From Auanema rhodensis (taxonomy: Eukaryota; Nematoda; Chromadorea; Rhabditida; Rhabditidae): DNA of 64,000 nt. The position numbers were made by a program, and so were the translations under genes. The stretch lies in contig OZ059899.1 of NCBI GenBank assembly GCA_964057225.1, positions 310,001 to 374,000 on the forward strand, in the 5' to 3' direction. Positions 13,560 to 28,500 of the stretch are shown here, in pieces (within the stretch, counting starts at the first letter, position 1; each line of letters opens with the position of its first letter). The notes under the pieces are model-generated. The model had not been told where the DNA came from. It was given only the letters and a program-made list of their open reading frames with translations, and searched no databases.

Positions 13560-16500
13560 CACCAATATCAATAAAAATCTGTTTTTAGACTAATATGGAC
13601 ATGGGGAATCTAATTTTGAAAACCGCATCACTTTATCTTTCACGTGAAGCGAGTTACATACCAAGTGCACATCACGTGTACATTTAATTAGCATAAATTA
13701 AAGTTCACGTAAATTTCAAAGTCATGGTTACCATGCATCAATATCAATAAAAATTTGTTTTTAGACTAATATGGACATGGGGAATCTAATTTTGAAAACC
13801 GCATCTCTTTATCTTTCACGTGAAGCGAGTTACATATCAAGTGCACATCACGTGTACATTTAATTAGCATAAATTAAAGTTCACGTAAATTTCAAAGTCA
13901 TGGTTACCATTAACCAATATCAATAAAAATTTGTTTTTAGACTAATATGGACATGGGGAATCTAAATTTGAAAACCGCATCTCTTTATCTTTCACGTGAA
14001 GCGAGTTACATACCAAGTGCACATCACGTGTACATTTAATTAGCATAAATTAAAGTTCACGTAAATTTCAAAGTCATGGTTACCATGCACCAATATCAAT
14101 AAAAATTTGTTTTTAGACTAATATGGACATGGGGAATCTAATTTTGAAAACCGCATCTCTTTATCTTTCACGTGAAGCGAGTTACATACCAAGTGCACAT
14201 CACGTGTACATTTAATTAGCATAAATTAAAGTTCACGTAAATTTCAAAGTCATGGTTACCATGAACCAATATCAATAAAAATTTGTTTTTAGACTAATAT
14301 GGACATGGGGAATCTAATTTTGAAAACCGCATCTCTTTATCTTTCACGTGCAGCGAGTTACATACCAAGTGCACATCACGTGTACATTTAATTAGCATAA
14401 ATTAAAGTTCACGTAAATTTCAAAGTCATGGTTACCATGCACCAATATCAATAAAAATTTGTTTTTAGACTAATATGGACATGGGGAATCTAATTTTGAA
14501 AACCGCATCTCTTTATCTTCCACGTGAAGCGAGTTACATACCAAGTGCACATCACGTGTACATTTAATTAGCATGAATTAAAGTTCACGTAAATTTCAAA
14601 GTCATGGTTACCATGAACCAATATCAATAAAAATTTGTTTTTAGACTAATATGGACATGGGGAATCTAATTTTAAAAACCGCATCTCTTTATCTTCCACG
14701 TGAAGCGAGTTACATACCAAGTGCACATCACGTGTACATTTAATTAGCATAAATTAAAGTTCACGTAAATTTCAAAGTCATGGTTACCATGCACCAATAT
14801 CAATAAAAATTTGTTTTTAGACTAATATGGACATGGGGAATCTAATTTTGAAAACCGCATCTCTTTATCTTTCACGTGAAGCGAGTTACATACCAAGTGC
14901 ACATCACGTGTACATTTAATTAGCATAAATTAAAGTTCACGTAAATTTCAAAGTCATGGTTACCATTAACCAATATCAATAAAAATTTGTTTTTAGACTA
15001 ATATGGACATGGGGAATCTAATTTTGAAAACCGCATCTCTTTATCTTTCACGTGAAGCGAGTTACATACCAAGTGCACATCACGTGTACATTTAATTAGC
15101 ATAAATTAAAGTTCACGTAAATTTCAAAGTCATGGTTACCATGAACCAATATCAATAAAAATTTGTTTTTAGACTAATATGGACATGGGGAATCTAATTT
15201 TGAAAACCGCATCTCTTTATCTTTCACGTGAAGCGAGTTACATACCAAGTGCACATCACGTGTACATTTAATTAGCATAAATTAAAGTTCACGTAAATTT
15301 CAAAGTCATGGTTACCATGAACCAATATCAATAAAAATTTGTTTTTAGACTAATATGGACATGGGGAATCAAATTTTGAAAACCGCATCTCTTTATCTTT
15401 CACGTGAAGCGAGTTACATACCAAGTGCACATCACGTGTACATTTAATTAGCATAAATTAAAGTTCACGTAAATTTCAAAGTCATGGTTACCATGCACCA
15501 ATATCAATAAAAATCTGTTTTTAGACTAATATGGACATGGGGAATCTAATTTTGAAAACCGCATCACTTTATCTTTCACGTGAAGCGAGTTACATACCAA
15601 GTGCACATCACGTGTACATTTAATTAGCATAAATTAAAGTTCACGTAAATTTCAAAGTCATGGTTACCATGCATCAATATCAATAAAAATTTGTTTTTAG
15701 ACTAATATGGACATGGGGAATCTAATTTTGAAAACCGCATCTCTTTATCTTTCACGTGAAGCGAGTTACATATCAAGTGCACATCACGTGTACATTTAAT
15801 TAGCATAAATTAAAGTTCACGTAAATTTCAAAGTCATGGTTACCATTAACCAATATCAATAAAAATTTGTTTTTAGACTAATATGGACATGGGGAATCTA
15901 ATTTTGAAAACCGCATCTCTTTATCTTTCACGTGAAGCGAGTTACATACCAAGTGCACATCACGTGTACATTTAATTAGCATAAATTAAAGTTCACGTAA
16001 ATTTCAAAGTCATGGTTACCATGCACCAATATCAATAAAAATTTGTTTTTAGACTAATATGGACATGGGGAATCTAATTTTGAAAACCGCATCTCTTTAT
16101 CTTTCACGTGAAGCGAGTTACATACCAAGTGCACATCATGTGTACATTTAATTAGCATAAATTAAAGTTCACGTAAATTTCAAAGTCATGGTTACCATGA
16201 ACCAATATCAATAAAAATTTGTTTTTAGACTAATATGGACATGGGGAATCTAATTTTGAAAACCGCATCTCTTTATCTTTCACGTGCAGCGAGTTACATA
16301 CCAAGTGCACATCACGTGTACATTTAATTAGCATAAATTAAAGTTCACGTAAATTTCAAAGTCATGGTTACCATGCACCAATATCAATAAAAATTTGTTT
16401 TTAGACTAATATGGACATGGGGAATCTAATTTTGAAAACCGCATCTCTTTATCTTCCACGTGAAGCGAGTTACATACCAAGTGCACATCACGTGTACATT

Positions 16501-19500
16501 TAATTAGCATAAATTAAAGTTCACGTAAATTTCAAAGTCATGGTTACCATGAACCAATATCAATAGAAATTTGTTTTTAGACTAATATGGACATGGGGAA
16601 TCTAATTTTGAAAACCGCATCTCTTTATCTTCCACGTGAAGCGAGTTACATACCAAGTGCACATCACGTGTACATTTAATTAGCATAAATTAAAGTTCAC
16701 GTAAATTTCAAAGTCATGGTTACCATGCACCAATATCAATAAAAATTTGTTTTTAGACTAATATGGACATGGGGAATCTAATTTTGAAAACCGCATCTCT
16801 TTATCTTTCACGTGAAGCGAGTTACATACCAAGTGCACATCACGTGTACATTTAATTAGCATAAATTAAAGTTCACGTAAATTTCAAAGTCATGGTTACC
16901 ATTAACCAATATCAATAAAAATTTGTTTTTAGACTAATATGGACATGGGGAATCTAATTTTGAAAACCGCATCTCTTTATCTTTCACGTGAAGCGAGTTA
17001 CATACCAAGTGCACATCACGTGTACATTTAATTAGCATAAATTAAAGTTCACGTAAATTTCAAAGTCATGGTTACCATGAACCAATATCAATAAAAATTT
17101 GTTTTTAGACTAATATGGACATGGGGAATCTAATTTTGAAAACCGCATCTCTTTATCTTTCACGTGAAGCGAGTTACATACCAAGTGCACATCACGTGTA
17201 CATTTAATTAGCATAAATTAAAGTTCACGTAAATTTCAAAGTCATGGTTACCATGAACCAATATCAATAAAAATTTGTTTTTAGACTAATATGGACATGG
17301 GGAATCTAATTTTGAAAACCGCATCTCTTTATCTTTCACGTGAAGCGAGTTACATATCAAGTGCACATCACGTGTACATTTAATTAGCATAAATTAAAGT
17401 TCACGTAAATTTCAAAGTCATGGTTACCATGCACCAATATCAATAAAAATTTGTTTTTAGACTAATATGGACATGGGGAATCTAATTTTGAAAACCGCAT
17501 CTCTTTATCTTTCACGTGCAGCGAGTTACATACCAAGTGCACATCACGTGTACATTTAATTAGCATAAATTAAAGTTCACGTAAATTTCAAAGTCATGGT
17601 TACCATGCACCAATATCAATAAAAATTTGTTTTTAGACTAATATGGACATGGGGAATCTAATTTTGAAAACCGCATCTCTTTATCTTCCACGTGAAGCGA
17701 GTTACATACCAAGTGCACATCACGTGTACATTTAATTAGCATAAATTAAAGTTCACGTAAATTTCAAAGTCATGGTTACCATGCACCAATATCAATAAAA
17801 ATCTGTTTTTAGACTAATATGGACATGGGGAATCTAATTTTGAAAACCGCATCACTTTATCTTTCACGTGAAGCGAGTTACATACCAAGTGCACATCACG
17901 TGTACATTTAATTAGCATAAATTAAAGTTCACGTAAATTTCAAAGTCATGGTTACCATGCATCAATATCAATAAAAATTTGTTTTTAGACTAATATGGAC
18001 ATGGGGAATCTAATTTTGAAAACCGCATCTCTTTATCTTTCACGTGAAGCGAGTTACATATCAAGTGCACATCACGTGTACATTTAATTAGCATAAATTA
18101 AAGTTCACGTAAATTTCAAAGTCATGGTTACCATTAACCAATATCAATAAAAATTTGTTTTTAGACTAATATGGACATGGGGAATCTAAATTTGAAAACC
18201 GCATCTCTTTATCTTTCACGTGAAGCGAGTTACATACCAAGTGCACATCACGTGTACATTTAATTAGCATAAATTAAAGTTCACGTAAATTTCAAAGTCA
18301 TGGTTACCATGCACCAATATCAATAAAAATTTGTTTTTAGACTAATATGGACATGGGGAATCTAATTTTGAAAACCGCATCTCTTTATCTTTCACGTGAA
18401 GCGAGTTACATACCAAGTGCACATCACGTGTACATTTAATTAGCATAAATTAAAGTTCACGTAAATTTCAAAGTCATGGTTACCATGAACCAATATCAAT
18501 AAAAATTTGTTTTTAGACTAATATGGACATGGGGAATCTAATTTTGAAAACCGCATCTCTTTATCTTTCACGTGCAGCGAGTTACATACCAAGTGCACAT
18601 CACGTGTACATTTAATTAGCATAAATTAAAGTTCACGTAAATTTCAAAGTCATGGTTACCATGCACCAATATCAATAAAAATTTGTTTTTAGACTAATAT
18701 GGACATGGGGAATCTAATTTTGAAAACCGCATCTCTTTATCTTCCACGTGAAGCGAGTTACATACCAAGTGCACATCACGTGTACATTTAATTAGCATGA
18801 ATTAAAGTTCACGTAAATTTCAAAGTCATGGTTACCATGAACCAATATCAATAAAAATTTGTTTTTAGACTAATATGGACATGGGGAATCTAATTTTAAA
18901 AACCGCATCTCTTTATCTTCCACGTGAAGCGAGTTACATACCAAGTGCACATCACGTGTACATTTAATTAGCATAAATTAAAGTTCACGTAAATTTCAAA
19001 GTCATGGTTACCATGCACCAATATCAATAAAAATTTGTTTTTAGACTAATATGGACATGGGGAATCTAATTTTGAAAACCGCATCTCTTTATCTTTCACG
19101 TGAAGCGAGTTACATACCAAGTGCACATCACGTGTACATTTAATTAGCATAAATTAAAGTTCACGTAAATTTCAAAGTCATGGTTACCATTAACCAATAT
19201 CAATAAAAATTTGTTTTTAGACTAATATGGACATGGGGAATCTAATTTTGAAAACCGCATCTCTTTATCTTTCACGTGAAGCGAGTTACATACCAAGTGC
19301 ACATCACGTGTACATTTAATTAGCATAAATTAAAGTTCACGTAAATTTCAAAGTCATGGTTACCATGAACCAATATCAATAAAAATTTGTTTTTAGACTA
19401 ATATGGACATGGGGAATCTAATTTTGAAAACCGCATCTCTTTATCTTTCACGTGAAGCGAGTTACATACCAAGTGCACATCACGTGTACATTTAATTAGC

Positions 19501-22005
19501 ATAAATTAAAGTTCACGTAAATTTCAAAGTCATGGTTACCATGAACCAATATCAATAAAAATTTGTTTTTAGACTAATATGGACATGGGGAATCAAATTT
19601 TGAAAACCGCATCTCTTTATCTTTCACGTGAAGCGAGTTACATACCAAGTGCACATCACGTGTACATTTAATTAGCATAAATTAAAGTTCACGTAAATTT
19701 CAAAGTCATGGTTACCATGCACCAATATCAATAAAAATCTGTTTTTAGACTAATATGGACATGGGGAATCTAATTTTGAAAACCGCATCACTTTATCTTT
19801 CACGTGAAGCGAGTTACATACCAAGTGCACATCACGTGTACATTTAATTAGCATAAATTAAAGTTCACGTAAATTTCAAAGTCATGGTTACCATGCATCA
19901 ATATCAATAAAAATTTGTTTTTAGACTAATATGGACATGGGGAATCTAATTTTGAAAACCGCATCTCTTTATCTTTCACGTGAAGCGAGTTACATATCAA
20001 GTGCACATCACGTGTACATTTAATTAGCATAAATTAAAGTTCACGTAAATTTCAAAGTCATGGTTACCATTAACCAATATCAATAAAAATTTGTTTTTAG
20101 ACTAATATGGACATGGGGAATCTAATTTTGAAAACCGCATCTCTTTATCTTTCACGTGAAGCGAGTTACATACCAAGTGCACATCACGTGTACATTTAAT
20201 TAGCATAAATTAAAGTTCACGTAAATTTCAAAGTCATGGTTACCATGCACCAATATCAATAAAAATTTGTTTTTAGACTAATATGGACATGGGGAATCTA
20301 ATTTTGAAAACCGCATCTCTTTATCTTTCACGTGAAGCGAGTTACATACCAAGTGCACATCATGTGTACATTTAATTAGCATAAATTAAAGTTCACGTAA
20401 ATTTCAAAGTCATGGTTACCATGAACCAATATCAATAAAAATTTGTTTTTAGACTAATATGGACATGGGGAATCTAATTTTGAAAACCGCATCTCTTTAT
20501 CTTTCACGTGCAGCGAGTTACATACCAAGTGCACATCACGTGTACATTTAATTAGCATAAATTAAAGTTCACGTAAATTTCAAAGTCATGGTTACCATGC
20601 ACCAATATCAATAAAAATTTGTTTTTAGACTAATATGGACATGGGGAATCTAATTTTGAAAACCGCATCTCTTTATCTTCCACGTGAAGCGAGTTACATA
20701 CCAAGTGCACATCACGTGTACATTTAATTAGCATAAATTAAAGTTCACGTAAATTTCAAAGTCATGGTTACCATGAACCAATATCAATAGAAATTTGTTT
20801 TTAGACTAATATGGACATGGGGAATCTAATTTTGAAAACCGCATCTCTTTATCTTCCACGTGAAGCGAGTTACATACCAAGTGCACATCACGTGTACATT
20901 TAATTAGCATAAATTAAAGTTCACGTAAATTTCAAAGTCATGGTTACCATGCACCAATATCAATAAAAATTTGTTTTTAGACTAATATGGACATGGGGAA
21001 TCTAATTTTGAAAACCGCATCTCTTTATCTTTCACGTGAAGCGAGTTACATACCAAGTGCACATCACGTGTACATTTAATTAGCATAAATTAAAGTTCAC
21101 GTAAATTTCAAAGTCATGGTTACCATTAACCAATATCAATAAAAATTTGTTTTTAGACTAATATGGACATGGGGAATCTAATTTTGAAAACCGCATCTCT
21201 TTATCTTTCACGTGAAGCGAGTTACATACCAAGTGCACATCACGTGTACATTTAATTAGCATAAATTAAAGTTCACGTAAATTTCAAAGTCATGGTTACC
21301 ATGAACCAATATCAATAAAAATTTGTTTTTAGACTAATATGGACATGGGGAATCTAATTTTGAAAACCGCATCTCTTTATCTTTCACGTGAAGCGAGTTA
21401 CATACCAAGTGCACATCACGTGTACATTTAATTAGCATAAATTAAAGTTCACGTAAATTTCAAAGTCATGGTTACCATGAACCAATATCAATAAAAATTT
21501 GTTTTTAGACTAATATGGACATGGGGAATCTAATTTTGAAAACCGCATCTCTTTATCTTTCACGTGAAGCGAGTTACATATCAAGTGCACATCACGTGTA
21601 CATTTAATTAGCATAAATTAAAGTTCACGTAAATTTCAAAGTCATGGTTACCATGCACCAATATCAATAAAAATTTGTTTTTAGACTAATATGGACATGG
21701 GGAATCTAATTTTGAAAACCGCATCTCTTTATCTTTCACGTGCAGCGAGTTACATACCAAGTGCACATCACGTGTACATTTAATTAGCATAAATTAAAGT
21801 TCACGTAAATTTCAAAGTCATGGTTACCATGCACCAATATCAATAAAAATTTGTTTTTAGACTAATATGGACATGGGGAATCTAATTTTGAAAACCGCAT
21901 CTCTTTATCTTCCACGTGAAGCGAGTTACATACCAAGTGCACATCACGTGTACATTTAATTAGCATAAATTAAAGTTCACGTAAATTTCAAAGTCATGGT
22001 TACCA
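13560..22005 (+). repeat. tandem pair of 24-monomer (4224-bp) higher-order repeats
   Basis: Diagnostic variants repeat at exactly 4224 bp: TCTG at 13577/17801, GCATGAATT at 14571/18795, GCATCAAT at 15671/19895, ATCATGTGTAC at about 16137/20361, CAATAGAAAT at 16561/20785, CATATCAAG at 17353/21577 and CACGTGCAGCG at 17514/21738. Copy 1 is about 13560-17784 and copy 2 about 17785-22005. I found no disagreement at the markers compared. The unit contains shorter sub-blocks of 11 and 13 monomers. Part of the unit (17801-19200) recurs again at 23081-24480, offset by 30 monomers. Confidence 0.88.
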
Positions 22006-25000
22006 TGAACCAATATCAATAAAAATTTGTTTTTAGACTAATATGGACATGGGGAATCTAATTTTGAAAACCGCATCTCTTTATCTTCCACGTGAAGCGA
22101 GTTACATACCAAGTGCACATCACGTGTACATTTAATTAGCATAAATTAAAGTTCACGTAAATTTCAAAGTCATGGTTACCATGCACCAATATCAATAAAA
22201 ATTTGTTTTTAGACTAATATGGACATGGGGAATCTAATTTTGAAAACCGCATCTCTTTATCTTTCACGTGAAGCGAGTTACATACCAAGTGCACATCACG
22301 TGTACATTTAATTAGCATAAATTAAAGTTCACGTAAATTTCAAAGTCATGGTTACCATTAACCAATATCAATAAAAATTTGTTTTTAGACTAATATGGAC
22401 ATGGGGAATCTAATTTTGAAAACCGCATCTCTTTATCTTTCACGTGAAGCGAGTTACATACCAAGTGCACATCACGTGTACATTTAATTAGCATAAATTA
22501 AAGTTCACGTAAATTTCAAAGTCATGGTTACCATGAACCAATATCAATAAAAATTTGTTTTTAGACTAATATGGACATGGGGAATCTAATTTTGAAAACC
22601 GCATCTCTTTATCTTTCACGTGAAGCGAGTTACATACCAAGTGCACATCACGTGTACATTTAATTAGCATAAATTAAAGTTCACGTAAATTTCAAAGTCA
22701 TGGTTACCATGAACCAATATCAATAAAAATTTGTTTTTAGACTAATATGGACATGGGGAATCTAATTTTGAAAACCGTATCTCTTTATCTTTCACGTGAA
22801 GCGAGTTACATATCAAGTGCACATCACGTGTACATTTAATTAGCATAAATTAAAGTTCACGTAAATTTCAAAGTCATGGTTACCATGCACCAATATCAAT
22901 AAAAATTTGTTTTTAGACTAATATGGACATGGGGAATCTAATTTTGAAAACCGCATCTCTTTATCTTTCACGTGAAGCGAGTTACATACCAAGTGCACAT
23001 CACGTGTACATTTAATTAGCATAAATTAAAGTTCACGTAAATTTCAAAGTCATGGTTACCATGCACCAATATCAATAAAAATCTGTTTTTAGACTAATAT
23101 GGACATGGGGAATCTAATTTTGAAAACCGCATCACTTTATCTTTCACGTGAAGCGAGTTACATACCAAGTGCACATCACGTGTACATTTAATTAGCATAA
23201 ATTAAAGTTCACGTAAATTTCAAAGTCATGGTTACCATGCATCAATATCAATAAAAATTTGTTTTTAGACTAATATGGACATGGGGAATCTAATTTTGAA
23301 AACCGCATCTCTTTATCTTTCACGTGAAGCGAGTTACATATCAAGTGCACATCACGTGTACATTTAATTAGCATAAATTAAAGTTCACGTAAATTTCAAA
23401 GTCATGGTTACCATTAACCAATATCAATAAAAATTTGTTTTTAGACTAATATGGACATGGGGAATCTAAATTTGAAAACCGCATCTCTTTATCTTTCACG
23501 TGAAGCGAGTTACATACCAAGTGCACATCACGTGTACATTTAATTAGCATAAATTAAAGTTCACGTAAATTTCAAAGTCATGGTTACCATGCACCAATAT
23601 CAATAAAAATTTGTTTTTAGACTAATATGGACATGGGGAATCTAATTTTGAAAACCGCATCTCTTTATCTTTCACGTGAAGCGAGTTACATACCAAGTGC
23701 ACATCACGTGTACATTTAATTAGCATAAATTAAAGTTCACGTAAATTTCAAAGTCATGGTTACCATGAACCAATATCAATAAAAATTTGTTTTTAGACTA
23801 ATATGGACATGGGGAATCTAATTTTGAAAACCGCATCTCTTTATCTTTCACGTGCAGCGAGTTACATACCAAGTGCACATCACGTGTACATTTAATTAGC
23901 ATAAATTAAAGTTCACGTAAATTTCAAAGTCATGGTTACCATGCACCAATATCAATAAAAATTTGTTTTTAGACTAATATGGACATGGGGAATCTAATTT
24001 TGAAAACCGCATCTCTTTATCTTCCACGTGAAGCGAGTTACATACCAAGTGCACATCACGTGTACATTTAATTAGCATAAATTAAAGTTCACGTAAATTT
24101 CAAAGTCATGGTTACCATGAACCAATATCAATAAAAATTTGTTTTTAGACTAATATGGACATGGGGAATCTAATTTTAAAAACCGCATCTCTTTATCTTC
24201 CACGTGAAGCGAGTTACATACCAAGTGCACATCACGTGTACATTTAATTAGCATAAATTAAAGTTCACGTAAATTTCAAAGTCATGGTTACCATGCACCA
24301 ATATCAATAAAAATTTGTTTTTAGACTAATATGGACATGGGGAATCTAATTTTGAAAACCGCATCTCTTTATCTTTCACGTGAAGCGAGTTACATACCAA
24401 GTGCACATCACGTGTACATTTAATTAGCATAAATTAAAGTTCACGTAAATTTCAAAGTCATGGTTACCATTAACCAATATCAATAAAAATTTGTTTTTAG
24501 ACTAATATGGACATGGGGAATCTAATTTTGAAAACCGCATCTCTTTATCTTTCACGTGAAGCGAGTTACATACCAAGTGCACATCACGTGTACATTTAAT
24601 TAGCATAAATTAAAGTTCACGTAAATTTCAAAGTCATGGTTACCATGAACCAATATCAATAAAAATTTGTTTTTAGACTAATATGGACATGGGGAATCAA
24701 ATTTTGAAAACCGCATCTCTTTATCTTTCACGTGAAGCGAGTTACATACCAAGTGCACATCACGTGTACATTTAATTAGCATAAATTAAAGTTCACGTAA
24801 ATTTCAAAGTCATGGTTACCATGCACCAATATCAATAAAAATCTGTTTTTAGACTAATATGGACATGGGGAATCTAATTTTGAAAACCGCATCACTTTAT
24901 CTTTCACGTGAAGCGAGTTACATACCAAGTGCACATCACGTGTACATTTAATTAGCATAAATTAAAGTTCACGTAAATTTCAAAGTCATGGTTACCATGC

Positions 25001-25540
25001 ATCAATATCAATAAAAATTTGTTTTTAGACTAATATGGACATGGGGAATCTAATTTTGAAAACCGCATCTCTTTATCTTTCACGTGAAGCGAGTTACATA
25101 TCAAGTGCACATCACGTGTACATTTAATTAGCATAAATTAAAGTTCACGTAAATTTCAAAGTCATGGTTACCATTAACCAATATCAATAAAAATTTGTTT
25201 TTAGACTAATATGGACATGGGGAATCTAATTTTGAAAACCGCATCTCTTTATCTTTCACGTGAAGCGAGTTACATACCAAGTGCACATCACGTGTACATT
25301 TAATTAGCATAAATTAAAGTTCACGTAAATTTCAAAGTCATGGTTACCATGCACCAATATCAATAAAAATTTGTTTTTAGACTAATATGGACATGGGGAA
25401 TCTAATTTTGAAAACCGCATCTCTTTATCTTTCACGTGAAGCGAGTTACATACCAAGTGCACATCACGTGTACATTTAATTAGCATAAATTAAAGTTCAC
25501 GTAAATTTCAAAGTCATGGTTACCATGAACCAATATCAAT

Positions 25541-28500
25541 AAAAATTAGTTTTTAGACTAATATGGACATGTGGAATCTAATGTTGAAAACCGCATTTCT
25601 TTATCTTTCACGTGAAGCGAGTTACATACCAAGTGCACATCACGTGTACATTTAATTAGCATAAATTAAAGTTCACGTAAATTTCAAAGTCATGGTTACC
25701 ATGAACCAATATCAATAAAAATTTGTTTTTAGACTAATATGGACATGGGAAATCAAATTTTGAAAACCGCATCTCTTTATCTTTCACGTGAAGCGAGTTA
25801 CATACCAAGTGCACATCACGTGTACATTTAATTAGCATAAATTAAAGTTCACGTAAATTTCAAAGTCATGGTTACCATGAACCAATATCAATAAAAATTT
25901 GTTTTTAGACTAATATGGACATGGGGAATCTAATTTTGAAAACCGCATCACTTTATCTTTCACGTGAAGCGAGTTACATACCAAGTGCACATCACGTGTA
26001 CATTTAATTAGCATAAATTAAAGTTCACGTAAATTTCAAAGTCATGGTTACCATGAACCAATATCAATAAAAATTTGTTTTTAGACTAATATGGACATGG
26101 GGAATCAAATTTTGAAAACCGCATCTCTTTATCTTTCACGTGAAGCGAGTTACATACCAAGTGCACATCACGTGTACATTTAATTAGCATAAATTAAAGT
26201 TCACGTAAATTTCAAAGTCATGGTTACCATGAACCAATATCAATACAAAATTTGTTTTTAGACTAATATGGACATGGGGAATCTAATTTTGAAAACCGCA
26301 TCACTTTATCTTTCACGTGAAGCGAGTTACATACCAAGTGCACATCACGTGTACATTTAATTAGCATAAATTAAAGTTCACGTAAATTTCAAAGTCATGG
26401 TTACCATGCACCAATATCAATAAAAATTTGTTTTTAGACTAATATGGACATGGGGAATCTAATGTTGAAAACCGCATCTCTTTATCTTTCACGTGAAGCA
26501 AGTTACATACCAAGTGCACATCACGTGTACATTTAATTAGCATAAATTAAAGTTCACGTAAATTTCAAAGTCATGGTTACCATGCACCAATATCAATAAA
26601 AATTTGTTTTTAGACTAATATGGACATGAAGAATCTAATGTTGAAAACCGCATCTCTTTATCTTTCACGTGAAGCGAGTTACATACCAAGTGCACATCAC
26701 GTGTACATTTAATTAGCATAAATTAAAGTTCACGTAAATTTCAAAGTCATGGTTACCATGAACCAATATCAATAAAAATTTGTTTTTAGACTAATATGGA
26801 CATGGGGAATCAAATTTTGAAAACCGCATCTCTTTATCTTTCACGTGAAGCGAGTTACATACCAAGTGCACATCACGTGTACATTTAATTAGCATAAATT
26901 AAAGTTCACGTAAATTTCAAAGTCATGGTTACCATGCACCAATATCAATAAAAATCTGTTTTTAGACTAATATGGACATGGGGAATCTAATTTTGAAAAC
27001 CGCATCACTTTATCTTTCACGTGAAGCGAGTTACATACCAAGTGCACATCACGTGTACATTTAATTAGCATAAATTAAAGTTCACGTAAATTTCAAAGTC
27101 ATGGTTACCATGCATCAATATCAATAAAAATTTGTTTTTAGACTAATATGGACATGGGGAATCTAATTTTGAAAACCGCATCTCTTTATCTTTCACGTGA
27201 AGCGAGTTACATATCAAGTGCACATCACGTGTACATTTAATTAGCATAAATTAAAGTTCACGTAAATTTCAAAGTCATGGTTACCATTAACCAATATCAA
27301 TAAAAATTTGTTTTTAGACTAATATGGACATGGGGAATCTAATTTTGAAAACCGCATCTCTTTATCTTTCACGTGAAGCGAGTTACATACCAAGTGCACA
27401 TCACGTGTACATTTAATTAGCATAAATTAAAGTTCACGTAAATTTCAAAGTCATGGTTACCATGCACCAATATCAATAAAAATTTGTTTTTAGACTAATA
27501 TGGACATGGGGAATCTAATTTTGAAAACCGCATCTCTTTATCTTTCACGTGAAGCGAGTTACATACCAAGTGCACATCACGTGTACATTTAATTAGCATA
27601 AATTAAAGTTCACGTAAATTTCAAAGTCATGGTTACCATGAACCAATATCAATAAAAATTTGTTTTTAGACTAATATGGACATGGGGAATCTAATTTTGA
27701 AAACCGCATCTCTTTATCTTTCACGTGCAGCGAGTTACATACCAAGTGCACATCACGTGTACATTTAATTAGCATAAATTAAAGTTCACGTAAATTTCAA
27801 AGTCATGGTTACCATGCACCAATATCAATAAAAATTTGTTTTTAGACTAATATGGACATGGGGAATCTAATTTTGAAAACCGCATCTCTTTATCTTCCAC
27901 GTGAAGCGAGTTACATACCAAGTGCACATCACGTGTACATTTAATTAGCATAAATTAAAGTTCACGTAAATTTCAAAGTCATGGTTACCATGAACCAATA
28001 TCAATAAAAATTTGTTTTTAGACTAATATGGACATGGGGAATCTAATTTTGAAAACCGCATCTCTTTATCTTCCACGTGAAGCGAGTTACATACCAAGTG
28101 CACATCACGTGTACATTTAATTAGCATAAATTAAAGTTCACGTAAATTTCAAAGTCATGGTTACCATGCACCAATATCAATAAAAATTTGTTTTTAGACT
28201 AATATGGACATGGGGAATCTAATTTTGAAAACCGCATCTCTTTATCTTTCACGTGAAGCGAGTTACATACCAAGTGCACATCACGTGTACATTTAATTAG
28301 CATAAATTAAAGTTCACGTAAATTTCAAAGTCATGGTTACCATTAACCAATATCAATAAAAATTTGTTTTTAGACTAATATGGACATGGGGAATCTAATT
28401 TTGAAAACCGCATCTCTTTATCTTTCACGTGAAGCGAGTTACATACCAAGTGCACATCACGTGTACATTTAATTAGCATAAATTAAAGTTCACGTAAATT

